The notes below the pieces were generated by a model. That model worked only from the letters and a program-made list of their open reading frames with translations, did not search any database and was not told where the DNA came from. From Ancylostoma caninum (taxonomy: Eukaryota; Nematoda; Chromadorea; Rhabditida; Ancylostomatidae): DNA of 64,000 nt. Shown here piece after piece: positions 20,680-34,000 of the stretch; the first letter of the stretch is position 1; every line of letters starts with the position of its first letter. The stretch is from positions 62,001-126,000 of the forward strand of contig JBAJFG010000012.1 of NCBI GenBank assembly GCA_037903475.1. The letters are read 5' to 3'. The translations under genes and the position numbers were made by a program.

Positions 20680-23600
20680 TTACTTGAGATCCTCCTCGTC
20701 TTCCTTGTTGATGGCCCGTTTAATCTTCACTAGTAGACCAGTATGCCACTGATCTAGTCGGCTTATTTTGTCAAACGATTTCACCGTGTCTGTGAACATT
20801 TCTTCATTCCCATCTTCAAGACATGCAATCAGATCCTGTAAAACGGATATTACAGCTCTACAAAGAATTAAAATAGAAACTCTGATGATATTAACACGAC
20901 ATAATTTTGGTGGTCTGTGCTTTCATTCTAGGAAATAGGTCGTTCTATCCTCAAAAAGGGATCTATGGAAATGCTGTCCCAGACACCTGTCATCATTCAA
21001 TAAATTCTGAAATAAAGCACGCTCCTGGCCTAACCATGCCTTCAGAATTTCCTCGAGACCATCTCGGGACCTTCCATTAGATTCGAACTCGGTTCCACGG
21101 AAGATCCGAACTTTACTGACACCTAACACTGTACTGTACGAACACTGGATAGGATAGGGTAAGGACTAATAATTTGCGAGCACCATGCACGGCAAAGGTA
21201 TTCTTGATTAGCATTATTCGTAAAATGGAAAATACAAAAATAAAGATAACAAAGCGATGAGAATCTCGAAAAAAAAAATGGAAAAAGATGAGATGTCTAT
21301 GAGAAAAAATGGAAGTATTTCAATGCAAAAGCTGAAAAACAGTGGGACGATACAAGAAAGAAAAGAAATGAATAGATAGATTAGAAGCACCCGATCTTAG
21401 TTAAAGTTCTCTCCACAGTTAGAGATAAACGAATCAAGTACATCCATCAAAATGATGCAAACCCGTTGAGATTGCACCTAAAATCACAGAACGACGAATC
21501 TTCAGCACCGCTATCATTGTCATCGTGAAATTACAAAAAAAAAACCAGATATAGACAAGACAGATTGAGGATAAGCAGTCTACGCCTAGGATTACGGTGG
21601 CACCAATGTCGACAGTGAAGATTAATAACTTCTGTTTAAAATTTTAACGCTGGTGATGGGTTTCTTGACTTTTATGTGTGCTTATTTATAGTGCTGCATA
21701 TAAAAGAAAAAAATCCAATATGACCAGTATAGCCAGAAACATGATAAGAAGAGGATTCTTAAACGGTCTCGGACTTGTGTCGAGAGAACTTTCCACAACA
21801 CGTCGCTTTTCACATAATAAAAGTCGTGTCCAAACCAATCCAACCAGAACATAATAGTCATACCTTGATAAATTTCGCTTCACGAGTGTCCGTGAAAGAA
21901 GGTGAAGCATCTTCGTATCTCTTCAAAGCATGCTGCGCATCTAGCTGAAAAAGGTTTTTATGAGCTAACCAAGAATAGAGGGTATTATTTCATTACTCAA
22001 ACCGTATGAACAGTGTGCTCGAATTTCAATCGCTTCAAAGAAGCGGGCCAACACCTACACACAAGTCCACAAATGTGAGAAATAAACAAGAGAAAGTGGG
22101 GAAAGCAGGAGGAAAACTAGGACAACATCTCAAAAATCTACCAACCGGATCGATACAGAGATAGCACAGAAGACTCTGGAAGAAGTGATTCTTGGCAGCG
22201 TATTTCAGCGTTGGATGATCAGCTTCCCACATCGCAATCTCCTCGAAGACTGATATCGCTTTCTGATATTGCTCCAATTGTGCAGCATACTGCAAGAAAT
22301 ACATAAAAAATAACGGAGGAAGACGTAGGAGTGCTATTTGTATAGAAATATCTATTTTCATAAGTTGCATTTGCTTTATGATGCTGAAGAAAAATACGGA
22401 AAGAAAGATGAACAACAATGACGGAAACTATTCGGAAAATCAAGGTTTGTTTTTGAAAAAAAAACGCAACAATTGCCTATGCTCACCTGTGCAACTTTGA
22501 TTAAACACTTTGTAGCACTACTCTTAGCTTCTTCTCCTTTATAGTAATCAGCAGCTTTTTGATAGTGCTGAATACACTGCTCCGTATCTGGACACTCGCT
22601 CTCAAACCTTTAAAAAGACTATGAGGTGAACGAAAACAAAAATAGGCCATGCCTGTGATGAAAGTGCTAACATCAACATTGAAAACCCGTTTTAGCGACT
22701 CACAGTTCAGCAATCGTGACGTGATTTTTCGCTGCCATGTTGAAACGGCCCATGTCAGTGTATATTTCTGACGTTTTCAAAAGACAATCCACAGCAAGCT
22801 TAAAAAAAACGCTGTCTGTAGGATACTGGAGATCAAGCAACTGTCACACACCTGTGGATTGATTTTTCTATAGCAATTCGCTGCCTCCGCATACTGACTA
22901 GCGCAGTCATGTTTTGAATCTCCCTGAACAAGCACACATTTGTGAATAAGGGGACAACACAGCAACATACAGAACTCACTTTCGACCCATGAAGTTCTGC
23001 AGCCCTCACGAAAGCATCTCCAGCCTCCTTCCACAGTTTGGCCATTTTGAACAAATTTCCAGCCTATGAAACGTGACATATGAATTTCATGGTAGAAACC
23101 ATAGAAAACAGAAATAGATCACAACATATGACAAGTGTTCTTTATTGTTTAATAGAATTCGATTATGAGTTAGGTTTCTTGACCCTAGTCGCAATTTCCC
23201 GTTTGCGAAGACCCTCAAAGGACTTCTCCTGATCGCCAAACTTGATTGAACGAGGTACAGCTCTCTTCTTCTTGGAAACGTTCAACCTGTCAAGTGAGAG
23301 TCCGAGTTCTCCCACTCTCTTAGCCATTTTTCGCTTTTCAATCGTAACTTCAACGGTACTGATGTTGTGATCCTGACAGCAATGTCGATCACGCTCTGAC
23401 GTGCTCGCAAAACTGTCGCCGCATCGTTCGTCGTAGCACTTGAAATGACATCCATTTGGATCTCTTTCAACGCGAATGTTATGGAAGGGACAATGCGTTT
23501 CGTCGCTATGAATTTCCAAAGCTTTCTGGCTGATGAACATCTTCGTGCACGCAGTGCACTGATGCGAATGAGCATTTCCATAGTGTGATTCAAACGCGAC

Positions 23601-24981
23601 AATATCCGGAAATTCCCTGCAGCACAAATCGCATTCAACCGCAGAAAATTCGGCGTCACTTGAACTCAGGTAATCTTCCTCCTCGAATGAATCACCTCTT
23701 GATCGCGTAGGTCCGGCAGAAGGCTCAGTGTCACACTTAAGAAGTAGATTGAGGGAAATAGAACCATAATGTTTGTTATTTCTCTGAATGATTACAACAA
23801 AACAGGTAAATAAAAACTAGCTCAATGAATCCACCTCAAATTCTGCACTACTTAAGATAAATTTGACAGCAATATCATTGCAAATTTGGGAGATATTTGA
23901 AAAAGAGCGCTGATGAGCAACAGAACGAGTTCTTGCACTCTCAATGCTAACCAGTGTAGAAGAATAGAATAAACCTAACAATAGAAGTGTTAACGGTAGT
24001 AGTGAGTGCAAGCAAACCACCATTCCATGCCCCAGATTTCGTGAAATTTTGTTTTCAAGCGAAGACGGCAGAAATATTGTATATTACAAACCCTCAAAAG
24101 AAAACAGAGGCGAAAATTGATTACGCAAAGACATGCATATGCCATGAATAAACTTATGAGGACTATTTGGATTTGCTTCCTATGAAGAGCCGTTTTCATA
24201 GATACTTAAAGCTGTACAAATATTTTCCATCATGCGACGAACTCCAGTGACTGGTACTAAGTGTTGAAAATAGAAAGGAATATGAAGGATCCTCTTTCCC
24301 TCACATGCTGGCAACTTATGCAACTTATTTCAGGCCGCCCAAGCTACTTATCAATGTAAGAAATCCAATACTTAGTGTGTCAACGCTAAACTATTTGTAT
24401 TAAAAGTTGCCAATTCACAGCATACAGTTCATATTTCTCGAGATTTACGTTACCGCTGCTATACGCGACTTCGGCATCGTAAAAAATGAAGAAAAGAAAA
24501 GAAATGAGTTCCTTCATTCTTTCGAAACAATTGCCATATGGAATGCATGAAGCGCGTAAACGAGTTTGCATAAGGATGTAAAAGTAAAAAAGCAAAATGA
24601 AACAGACAAGGGTAACAAGATGAGCAGTAGCAACCAAATTCAACTGTTTTGGTGGAAGTGGGACGACAGACAAAAACGGTTTCCCGAAAACAAAACAAAA
24701 TATGGCCTGAAAGATAGTTTACCACAGAAAAAGCTGTGTAAGTGCAAAGTTATTATATCTGTAAGCTAAGGCCAAATGAACAAGCTAACAAACTCGGATA
24801 TTTTACTATCAATAACCTTGAAGCGTTATGAGAGAAAAGCTCTGCTTACCTGGATGAAAAGGTCAGCTGCTTCATCAGCGCCACTTCCACCAAAGAGTTT
24901 ACCCAAGAAACCACCTCCTCCACGCGACTTTTTCTCTGCTTCCTCGAGCTTACGTCGAGCCTTCTGTTCACTGTCAGCCAT
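20680..24981 (-). CDS. Alpha-SNAP, NSF attachment protein
   Basis: Eight exons (24981-24850, 23063-22980, 22923-22852, 22798-22704, 22607-22487, 22289-22146, 21944-21864, 20835-20680) keep phase and give 294 aa, about the length of vertebrate alpha-SNAP (295). Landmarks are the N-terminal helix and flexible [12 protein letters not shown] loop that contacts membrane, TPR-like repeats ([77 protein letters not shown]), and the C-terminal [16 protein letters not shown] helix ending DEEDLK, which stimulates NSF. Alpha-SNAP recruits NSF to SNARE complexes for disassembly after membrane fusion. Intron 1 (23064-24849) holds a separate zinc-finger gene on the same strand. The nearest C. elegans counterpart would be snap-1. 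Confidence 0.93.
23141..23146 (-). promoter_or_regulatory. Polyadenylation signal of the nested zinc-finger gene
   Basis: TTTATT on the + strand is AATAAA on the minus strand, starting 17 nt after the stop at 23163-23165. It shows that the nested gene has its own 3' end inside alpha-SNAP intron 1. Confidence 0.7.
23163..23946 (-). CDS. ZNF511-like C2H2 zinc-finger protein (5' end not located)
   Basis: The last exon 23783-23163 encodes three C2H2-type fingers in order: [40 protein letters not shown] (spacing C-X2-C-X12-H-X4-H) and [20 protein letters not shown] with its histidines. A basic tail contains [17 protein letters not shown]. The finger spacing and this tail match vertebrate ZNF511, whose C-terminus has a similar I-FG-GF block. 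An acidic serine-rich segment ([19 protein letters not shown]) precedes the fingers. A preceding exon 23946-23835 joins in phase through a GAG/GTGGAT donor. The start codon was not found; one possibility is the ATG at 24199. The gene lies in alpha-SNAP intron 1 on the same strand and is presumably nuclear. Function is poorly known in the family. Confidence 0.7.
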
Positions 24982-25764
24982 GTTCAGTACTCAATACGCG
25001 AATTTGAAGCAGCTATCCTCAAACAGATCACATATGATTGGGTTTGATTGATACCAAACAGAGAAAAAATCGATAAAATTATCGATCCTCAAAGAGGAGC
25101 GAAGTAGGTGGTAGGAAAAAGAGCAGCAAAAGCACGAATGCAGAAGAATCGATACTTCACAGCGTCACACGACAGCATCGCCAATAGGCACCAACGATGA
25201 TAAAAGGTATCTTCATTTATAATAGCAAATTTAACAGTGGATACAGATGTAGTATGTTATGATATGGACTAAAATGATTACCAAATCGAGTAATCGAATT
25301 TCACACTCATTAACGGCCACCCACTGAGTAAATTAACCACCAAACAAGCTTCGGACACCATTTCATCAAGAATTCAGTAACCAGGATTTACAACAAGTTA
25401 GAGATCTGTGGTAAAAAAAAACTATATTCTTCAGAATAAACATTCACTGAAGGAAATGTTATCAAACATGTCATCTGACGTTTCGTTAAAAGAGACACAC
25501 AGGCGCAGTACGCAGTCAACACCACTGCGAAACTACAGTACATAGAAATAGAAAAAACCGCACAGATCTGGGATTTGAGAATTGAGTGAGTCTTCCAACA
25601 AAGTAATTAAGTGTTGATTAAGAAGAAATCCATGACATGCTTGTTAAATAAGATTAAATGTAGTAGATGAGGCTTAGATGAAGGTACACATATATTAGGA
25701 ATCAGTTATTTTGTGATGGCGTTCGTACTAAATATACAAAATAAAGTTTAAATGAGTTCCAACG
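24982..25764. other. Intergenic region between Borealin and alpha-SNAP
   Basis: AT-rich. It should contain the alpha-SNAP promoter or trans-splice site and the Borealin 3'UTR. No ORF, repeat or canonical signal is convincing. Confidence 0.4.
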
Positions 25765-28550
25765 CTAATCTAATTCCTGTGATAATCCCGCAGCTTCTGC
25801 TGCTTTCTGACGCAACAGATTCTTGAAAGTTGTGACAACTTCACGCGAAGTCGGTGAGAACGCTTCCTCATCTCCTTCCATCATCTGGAACAAATTGGGC
25901 TGTCTACCTGCATTTTTATTTACATCAATAGAAATGCTTATTTTTTTGGCACAAGCAAAACTGAGATAGATAGTAGAGGTGAAAAAAATACTGTACTTTT
26001 CCACAGAATCATTTCGCAAATCAAGCCTAGCAGCTAATTCTTTGCTAAGCTTTTCGAAGAACTTGAACATCTTGTTAAGAGTTCAGGCAAGCACCGCTAG
26101 TATCGTCATCACGCCTAGGAAATAAGATTTCCAAAATCAACAACATAGTCAGTGATCCCTATGCGCTCATGCCGATCCTTTGACAGGACTAACTTTAGGA
26201 CAGAACCAAATATGCCCTACAGAAAAAATCCGAATAATTTACCCACACTCTGTCCCGTTCTTCATGACTAAAATATATGGCAGAAAAAAGTGAGAAACGT
26301 CGAACCTGTCTCAGAACTATAGATTCTGCATCGCTACGGCCCTCTGATTGGACAACGATCGGCGATCCATCAACAGAAAACGCAATCTCGTTGCCACGCG
26401 CTGCGCGGAAATGCTTTGCCCTTAAGTTCTCGATGTAAGCAAACTGATATTTTATTTGAAAAACTTCGTAGTGAAGATGAATAGATGTACGCGTCAATGA
26501 CTAACCTCAGTTGCTCCACCTTTGGATGAATCACAGAGGGAAGATTTGAAAGACCAACTTTATCTTGCAATGGGGTTTGAACGCTGAAACCGGGCAGCAC
26601 ATATTCGACAGAAGGGAAAAAATGATTAGCCTTCGAGCATCTAAAAGTACACCTATAAGCTTAAGCATCGGCTCGAAGCCGATAGCATTGGAAGCAGAAT
26701 ATTTTAGCAGCTACTGCAACAACTCCACTTATGGTACTTTGTGCGACTATATTGGATCAGCAAATTTGCTGAATTATCTGATGGACAGTAAGCATAGACC
26801 ATTCAAAACAGCTCACCTTTAGCGACCAGAAAACATAATATCCTGCAAAGACAGCAAGACCTATTGGTCATTGAATTGTCCAGTATTCAGTTACGATCTA
26901 TTTTTATATATATTTGTGAGCATTTCATGCTAGACAGTCCTTCAAAAATGTAGGAAGCCAGTGAGAGAGCTAATTTGCAAGCCAGTTTAGTTCCTTTGGT
27001 TGTTTTTACTAACAAGACTCATGCTAAAACATGTTAATTTATGAGCGGAATTTGGTGTCTGAACATTATCACGGATGTTTTCAGTCCGAGTCCTCAAAAA
27101 AGTGTAAGGAAACGTACCTGTCCACTTTCAAGCTCGTCTTGGATGACCTCTCCACAGGAATTGACAGATTCTCAAACGCAGCTACAGCATCGGAGGCGAT
27201 ATCAATCTTAAATCAGATTTTAGCGAAACAATGAAAATGAGCCTAATAATCTAAGGGGGATATTTCGGCATTATATCTCTAAGGAAATGATATTGCTCTT
27301 TAGAATAGGCTTATAATAAGACAGCTACAGAGCAGTAAAGCAAACACAAAAATTTTCACTATCGAGCATTCCCTAATGACGCCATAATAATTATTCGAAT
27401 AAATAAAGTGGTAGAGATGAAACGGATAACAATAATTCAGAAGAATGTGCCGTCTCTTCACTATTCCACCTGTGGCGCCTGGATTGGCACTCAGTAACAA
27501 TTTTTGCGAGCATGCGTGTCCAAACGCTTCAGTACAAGCCATCTTCACCCGATTGAAAAGGATCCACTACTTACTCCATTTTTAATTCGTGCCGTCTCCC
27601 ATAAATTCACCGTATTTGCGCCAGTAATGCGTAGATTAATAAACTATTAAGGTACTGGATGAAGAAAATCCATGCTTGGCTAAAGAAAACGTCAGAAATC
27701 TCGTAGGGCGTGGCGATCGATAGGCATCGTTCCCACTATCGCAATCATTCACATTGCCAGTTCATTTTCGGCTCATCCTCGAGTAAAACAGGCAGTGAGA
27801 AGCGATGAGCTTCGTTTTGAGACGGTCCAAGGTGATTTAATGTGGCAATCGATGCGTATTGTTTCTACAGCCGTTATCCCTTATATGACCGGTCCAGCCA
27901 TTTTGAACTGGAGAAGTCTGGGGATGCTCTTGGCAATGCATTCTCTAGTTGAGAATATGCTTAACAGGTAACTACTTGGAGAACACTCAATGTATATACA
28001 TAGAAAGTTATAAAGAAGTGCCATGGCGAGGAACATTGTCTGCTGTGACCAAAGCAGTCGATTCGAATACTATGAAATATGGAAAACTTAAAAGAAACAC
28101 TCAAACCAACGTTTTCCGACGAAACAACTTCGTGAGATGCTGAAGGTTGATCAGCAGCTTCTTCATAGTCATTGACAGCTGACCCACTTCGCAAAAATTC
28201 GAACAGATTTGCGTCAAGTACAGACTATAAAAATTAAAAGATAGCAGCATTAACTTCACAGCGGCAATTCAAGATCCCTGGAAAATTTCACCTTGGGCAG
28301 TAATTCCGCTACAGCCTTGAAAATATCATCACGTAATTGCAAATATCTTTTGCCAGCCTGTTCTAACTGCAACTCCATCCGCCTTTCAACTGAAATGTAG
28401 GCAAAGGTTTTCAAGCCTCAGAGAATGCACATGGTGTTTGTATATGCAACTATCACCTTCTTCTCTATGTGCTTCTAAAAATTCCGAAATTTCATTGGAA
28501 AATTGCTTCCTGGTCGCAGCCGGCAGCTTGCCTGTTTGTTTAGGAGCCAT
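25765..28550 (-). CDS. csc-1: Borealin-like subunit of the chromosomal passenger complex
   Basis: Eight exons (28550-28457, 28389-28292, 28224-28111, 27206-27118, 26583-26506, 26420-26306, 26070-25997, 25903-25765) keep phase and give 266 aa. The N-terminus, MAPKQTGKLPAATRKQF then SEFLEAHREEVERRMELQLE and AELLPK, follows Borealin (basic start, EVE-R helix, LPK). The middle has VQTPLQDK (Borealin IQTPLKS) and an SVDGSPIVVQ block (Borealin ISGNGSPL). The C-terminus has a helical KFFEKLSKELAARLD segment. Borealin binds Survivin and INCENP to target Aurora B to centromeres; the worm counterpart is CSC-1 (249 aa). Weaker points are acceptors TTAAG at 26421 and 27207 and the donor at 28111. No single invariant catalytic residue exists to confirm it, so the name rests on collinear motifs. 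Confidence 0.65.
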
Positions 28551-30269
28551 TTGCTCTGAAAAGAATAGCAGCCAATTGGCTAAGCACAGCTACATATAGC
28601 GATATCAAAAGCTCAGTTTTTCTACTGAGACCTTGACCTTGCATTTATACAAAGTGCTATTATAGAAAACTCTGTGAGATACCACATATACTCCGTGCTT
28701 ACAGTATACGTACAAGAGTGGTATTACAGTGGAAAAAAGAGCATGACTTTCACAATCATCGTAGCAAGTAGCAACTTAGAGAAAGCTTCAGCGAAAAAAA
28801 AAAGTTCTTCGAAATTTTGGGACAGAAAAAAATGACGCGACGACAGGGAACAATCCCGCTTCTCGACCGTCCAGAAAGAGAAGTCAAGGAAGTGATTCCC
28901 CAGTAAACCCCCCGTCTCGTCTAGGGTTCACATTTCAGTGAAGAATGCAGGTAAAGGAAGCAATACCAGGAATAATCTTACCCTTATTCTTCTCCGACGG
29001 TAGTATACGCTACAAATATGCCGATCGCACTTGATGAAAGAATGAAATGAAAGGTATGATGTACGAAGATCTCCGAACAAGTTCTGAACAGGTGGATTCG
29101 CGACAGGTGAAAATAAGAGAAATTTTTACTAGATGCGTGCGTCAGTCGCGCGTCAGACGCATACTTCTATTCATGGAGGGCTTTCTCTTAAGATCGGGCA
29201 TTGCAGCATGCACACCCTGCACTATGCAATTGCCGTGACACCGCAAACTCGTGCGTCAACGCTGCGAATATGCCTTATCCTTCATAATATGGATGCATCC
29301 ATATGATGAGCTCATGAGCGCGCGTCGAACGCAAGCATCTAGTATAAACGGCCCAATATGATCTAAGCGAGGTGAAACGGAAACCTAAGAATAGTGGTGG
29401 TTAATTTTTATTGCACCTGAGAAAACGAGGCCAAGGGTGGGCCAGCAATCAAAGGGGACCGAAAGGTTTTCAGGTTGAGAAGAACTGAACCGATGCTACG
29501 TCCACCGAAACTTTGGTGAAGAATGCCCAGATATAAAGAAATTGGCCGTGGAAACCACAGCCGAAGAGCGACAACCACGGCGTCCAGCTGGTCTATAGCG
29601 TCGCGCAGAAAGTGCGGGGCGGCTTCGTTTTCTGAGGTGCAACAGCTATAGGACGTCACCGTAGCAAGGACTGTGAAATGAGAATCACGATAGCATCGAA
29701 AGCAAGAAAAAAGAGAACCGCGAAAGCAGTGAAAGTACCTACAATTTCTTTACCACGAGAATTGATCTACAGAGAATGTCAATCGTGATTGCACCTTTCG
29801 CAATGGGGGCAGTGGCGGCAACGCCACATCACTGGTTAACCCAGACTGTGTTAACCCAAATCCTGCTCCTGTAATTGTTAACGCATATCAGCGCGGGTTA
29901 ATGAGTGATGTGGCACAGTGCAAGGGATCATTATTGACGTTCCCTGTAGCTGTCCCTGAGGTCCGATAGATCTTACAATTAGTAGCTGAAATTCAGAGTT
30001 CATTGCAGGCTGAACTCTTGAAAAAGAACGACGCAATTTCAATGTTGCTGTATCAAGGAGATGATATCGGAGAAAGCTCGAACATGCTGGACTGACTGAT
30101 GTTCATACTTTCATGTGCATGAGTTTATCACATACGAAAAACAGGCTACATATAACAGCTTGCAACAGCTGCTCCATGAAAGAAAAGTCTTTACACTTAT
30201 CACTAAGTGTGACTAGAGAGTAAGTAACATTTCGAAAGTTAGGTCTCTATAGTTTTAACAATCTAGTCC
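28551..30269. other. Intergenic region with one MITE; possible orphan exons
   Basis: Besides the MITE at 29118-29354, a + strand stretch after TGCAG at about 30008 reads AELLKKNDAISMLLYQGDDI and ends in TGA near 30095. It could be a terminal exon of an unplaced gene. The minus-strand frame 29408-29659 has no motif and I do not call it. Confidence 0.35.
29118..29354. mobile_element. MITE, GCAATTTATACTRG family, copy 2
   Basis: The left end AATTTTTACTAGATGCGTGC and the right end GCAAGCATCTAGTATAAACG are inverted repeats matching copy 1 at 10684-10907. Inner GTCAGTCGCGCGTC segments are shared. The two ends are more diverged than in copy 1. Confidence 0.65.
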
Positions 30270-30689
30270 ATGCTCAATCTTTCTGAAGATGAAGAAGGCC
30301 CAGTATTTGCTCTCAGAAACCCTCAATTTGCTCCTGAGAAACCCATGCAAATCAACAGTTCACCTCCAGTTTCCTTTCCGGAATCAAAAGACTTCCATGA
30401 GGGAAATCCCCAGATGACGCTTGGACCAAAATTCCGCCATAGGCGCTCGATTACCCCTGATAAACAAAAAAGAAAAGTAAGAAGCTACTACTTTTTAGAG
30501 AGGAAAAAAAGGAAACAGTTTAAATAGATTTTAAGAGCTAAGTCCCCGCTCGTTTTCATGCTCAGTGCATTACAGGTTCTAAATCCTCTTAGTGCTCTGA
30601 TTCCAACTGCTTCCTTTTTGCATCAAAAATCTAAAATAGACGAAAATAGCTCTTTTCAAGACTGTAACCAACAGTCTAACAGCGAATAA
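30270..30689 (+). CDS. Unrecognised small acidic-to-basic protein, two exons
   Basis: The ATG at 30270 lies 3 nt after a TTTTAACAATCTAG acceptor, as in trans-spliced worm mRNAs. Exon 30270-30476 ends at AAA/GTAAGA. Exon 30576-30689 begins after ATTACAG and ends TAA. The 106-aa product starts MLNLSEDEEGPVFALRN, passes through a proline/serine-rich middle (INSSPPVSFPESKDF) to a basic block (FRHRRSITPDKQKRK), and ends in a polar tail. It looks disordered, with RHRRSITP a plausible kinase target. Family not recognised. Upstream exons in another phase cannot be excluded. Confidence 0.55.
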
Positions 30690-31068
30690 TTCGCGAGCAA
30701 TTTAGATCTGCATATTCCTAATCCAGGCGATACTAAGACTGAAAACAAAGCTGGGAACCGGCTTGCAGATAGAAGAGGTGGAACATCATATTGAGAACTC
30801 ATGAATCCCATCAGGAAATTGAAAGGACGCGACGGTGAGAGAGCCAAATATCCATACTCTCCAATATATACATGCAGCTATTTAGTAGCAATGGAAATGA
30901 AAACAAACGTTCTACACTTAGATACAAATAAAACTCGAAAGAAATTCAGATCGGTTTTGAGTTTCGCGCGCACTGTCGGGAAAACTCGTCCGCATAAAAC
31001 CGGTTGCGCGACGTCGCGGTCTCGCGCGAGGCCTTGTCCAATTGGTGAGTCCAGTGACGGTGTTGCTT

Positions 31069-34000
31069 ATGGATTTAGTACTGCCAGAGTGCCGTGCAAT
31101 ACCAATTCCGTCTACCAGTGTGCGGATTCTCGAAACACCCAAGGAGTTCTACGACTTTCTTGTTGTGAGTTGGTGCTTTTCTTTTCCATTTCGTAGCCTT
31201 CTTTTTCCACTGCATTTTAATTCAATTTACTTCCAATTTCCAGTTTATGTGTTAAATTTCATTAATGTATATGTTCATACAAGAGCCACTGCCTTGTTTG
31301 ACGGTTCCGAATGCTAAATAGGAAATAATAAGATGAAATTTTGGGGCAGAACTAGCCGAATAGACTCGTATCTAAATCTACATCTGTCTGCGCGCGGCGC
31401 GCCCCATGGACCAACGCTAAGGTAGCGCGAAATTCAAAAACGTGCTAGAATCTAAGTGTCTGAAGTGGTTTTCATAACAGTAGGGACAAATCAATGATGA
31501 TGGATGCTTGTGAAGAGTTGAACTCGAAGTATTCGACGACACATTTGCATTCGTGGGGAATATTGCAATCTTCCAAACTTAGTCGATCTTCGATTGTAAC
31601 CACGCAATACTTTCGCTAAGTCGTTGTAGAACATTTTGCGATAGCTAAAACGACCCTATTTCTGGTAAAAAAATTTGAGGGTTAGCTTGGTGGAGTTTTG
31701 AGTACAGACGTTGTGTGCTTAAACACTTGATAGTGAACTATACCAGTACAGTGCTGGAGTACGATTGAAGACATTCGGGGTGAGATTCTCCACGCCTCAT
31801 GGAACATCTCTCCAAGATGTTGTGCATCAACCACTTTCTAATGGTTTGTCGCCACGCTCGTATCGATATGCACACCACATTCTTTCCTTCAGTTCCGAAG
31901 CAATGCACAAAACAGAGTATCCGTGCTATAAGCATATCGTCGTGAGTGTTCGGATTCCATGCCATACGGATAATCTCACGAAGTCCATCACTAATCAAAA
32001 ACAGTTAAATTTTCCTTGTTGTGGGAGTGGTCTCAATGATATCTTCATCCGACATGAGGTCCCTTCAGGAGGTCCCTTCAGAAGGCCCAATGACAGCGTC
32101 ATTTTCATATTCATTCTTTTCCTGAGCAAGGTTTGCCGTGTCGATTCCTGAAGCCTCTTGGAATGTGAGATTCTCAGGAAACCAAAATTTTACGTCAAAT
32201 CTCTGCGAAACTTCCGAGAAGTGTGGATGTACAGTTCAACACTGGTGAACGGTGAATACTGGTGAAAGAATCATGGACTGGTACGCGGCCATTTTCACTC
32301 AATATCAACATGCTTGATGGTGCACAACCACCTCGTATACCTTCAGTCTGTGAGTGCACCAGTATTCACCCGTTCCGACTGCTGTATAATGACATAATTA
32401 ATAAATGAGGCTTCGAAAAAAATCTCGGTGATTTGTTTACGTTGACGGGTCAGTTACTTGGAAGGGATCGGACACAGATGTGGCGAAAGTTAGTCACTAA
32501 CGCCATCTAACCGCTTTGCTATCTTGTGATGTTCAGCTACATGTAAAACTAAAGAGCGCATCTCTTGATAGTCAAACGACCACAGAAACCAAACCTCAGC
32601 CTTCCACTGTTTTTCAAACCAATATTTAACTGGAAGAGAACATCTTACTGCAGCAACCAACTCTAAATAACTTGAACAAAAAATCAAGTACAAATGCTGC
32701 GAAGGTGTAAATCGTATTCAGTGGAAAAGGAGGTCATACATTTTTCAAACGATGTTACTAGAGAGTTATCCTTTCTTTCTCGCTTTTACAATCCTTCGGC
32801 ACTCATTCTTTACTCAGTTCTGCAAGGAAACTAAACCGATGCGACACAATCGTTACCGCGATTTGAATTTCGCGAGTAGTTAGCGCTGGTCCATGGGGCG
32901 CACCGCGCGCAGACAGATGTAGATTTAGATACGAGTGCCGAATAGTGCCCTCGGATCTCCAATCTCTCTGAAAAAGTGAATTTAGAGGTTTTTGAAGTTG
33001 TTGATTACGAATATAACAACCGTTTTGCATCATAGTCTCGATTTTGTTGGTTTACTCCAGATTTTTATCTGTAGGGGTACGTAATCGCCGACTTTACTGG
33101 AGTTTTTCCTATCAAGTCGACCTTTTCTTGCGAAATCTTCATCATAACCAGCACCTTCAGAAACCCAGCAGGCAAGTTTTCAGAGAGATCCGGGAGGGGG
33201 TCCATACTTGGACAAAAATCCATCAAATAAATAAAATCGATAATAACATGCGAAATTAATATGATATTCGTGATCAGCACATCGGATTACCCCTGTACGC
33301 AAGTTTTTAGAGGAATCCATGATTTTGAGTTTGGACTCAATAGTGGGGCCGCTCAAGTACAATAGTACCCATAATGATACATAAAATGATGGTCAATTGT
33401 CATTGCACTGCAGGCCAAGGAGTGCCGCAACGCGTCGCTGCTGCGGTGCGGTGGAACACCTTATATAGTACCGTAGTTCTTGAGTGTCACCGGCCATTGG
33501 TTTCCTAACTAGTATTTCTATAGTATGAATGCTTGGAGCAGGCATCTAATGTCGAAAACTCTGCCGGTGACGCTCCATGATCACGGCGTCCATATGTTTT
33601 ACATCGCCGCAATAGTTGGGTGTCGCGGCTTTTCTTTGCAGCTCTCGCATTCATGATCGTTTAACTAAGGAAAATAGTTGGAGTGACATTATAAATTCAA
33701 ACGAGAGCGAGCAATGTTTGGCACACTTCAGGCACGAATGCGCAACTGTTATCGTTTTAAAACAGGTCGTATCTTTTGCCACTACTTCGCACTTCTAAAC
33801 TACTTCTAAATTTGCTTAAAATCTGCGGTTTTGACGAACCTGACCTTCTATCAGATCTTGTGCCTTCAAGTCTGTTATTTTTTTCCAATTTTGTTCTGCT
33901 GTTGAGAATAAAGGCGTGACCTCAAATGTTTCTCCATCTTTTCTTTTATTTCTTCGATATTTTAATGATGCCTCCTGCAGAAAATGATATCTCGTTTCAA

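Noticed and set aside
22020..22074. Possible extra alpha-SNAP exon reading [15 protein letters not shown]
   Set aside because: Skipping it gives the conserved [14 protein letters not shown] junction expected in alpha-SNAP; at most it is a cryptic or alternative exon.
24776..25051. Plus-strand 91-codon frame
   Set aside because: It is the antisense shadow of alpha-SNAP exon 1 (24981-24850).
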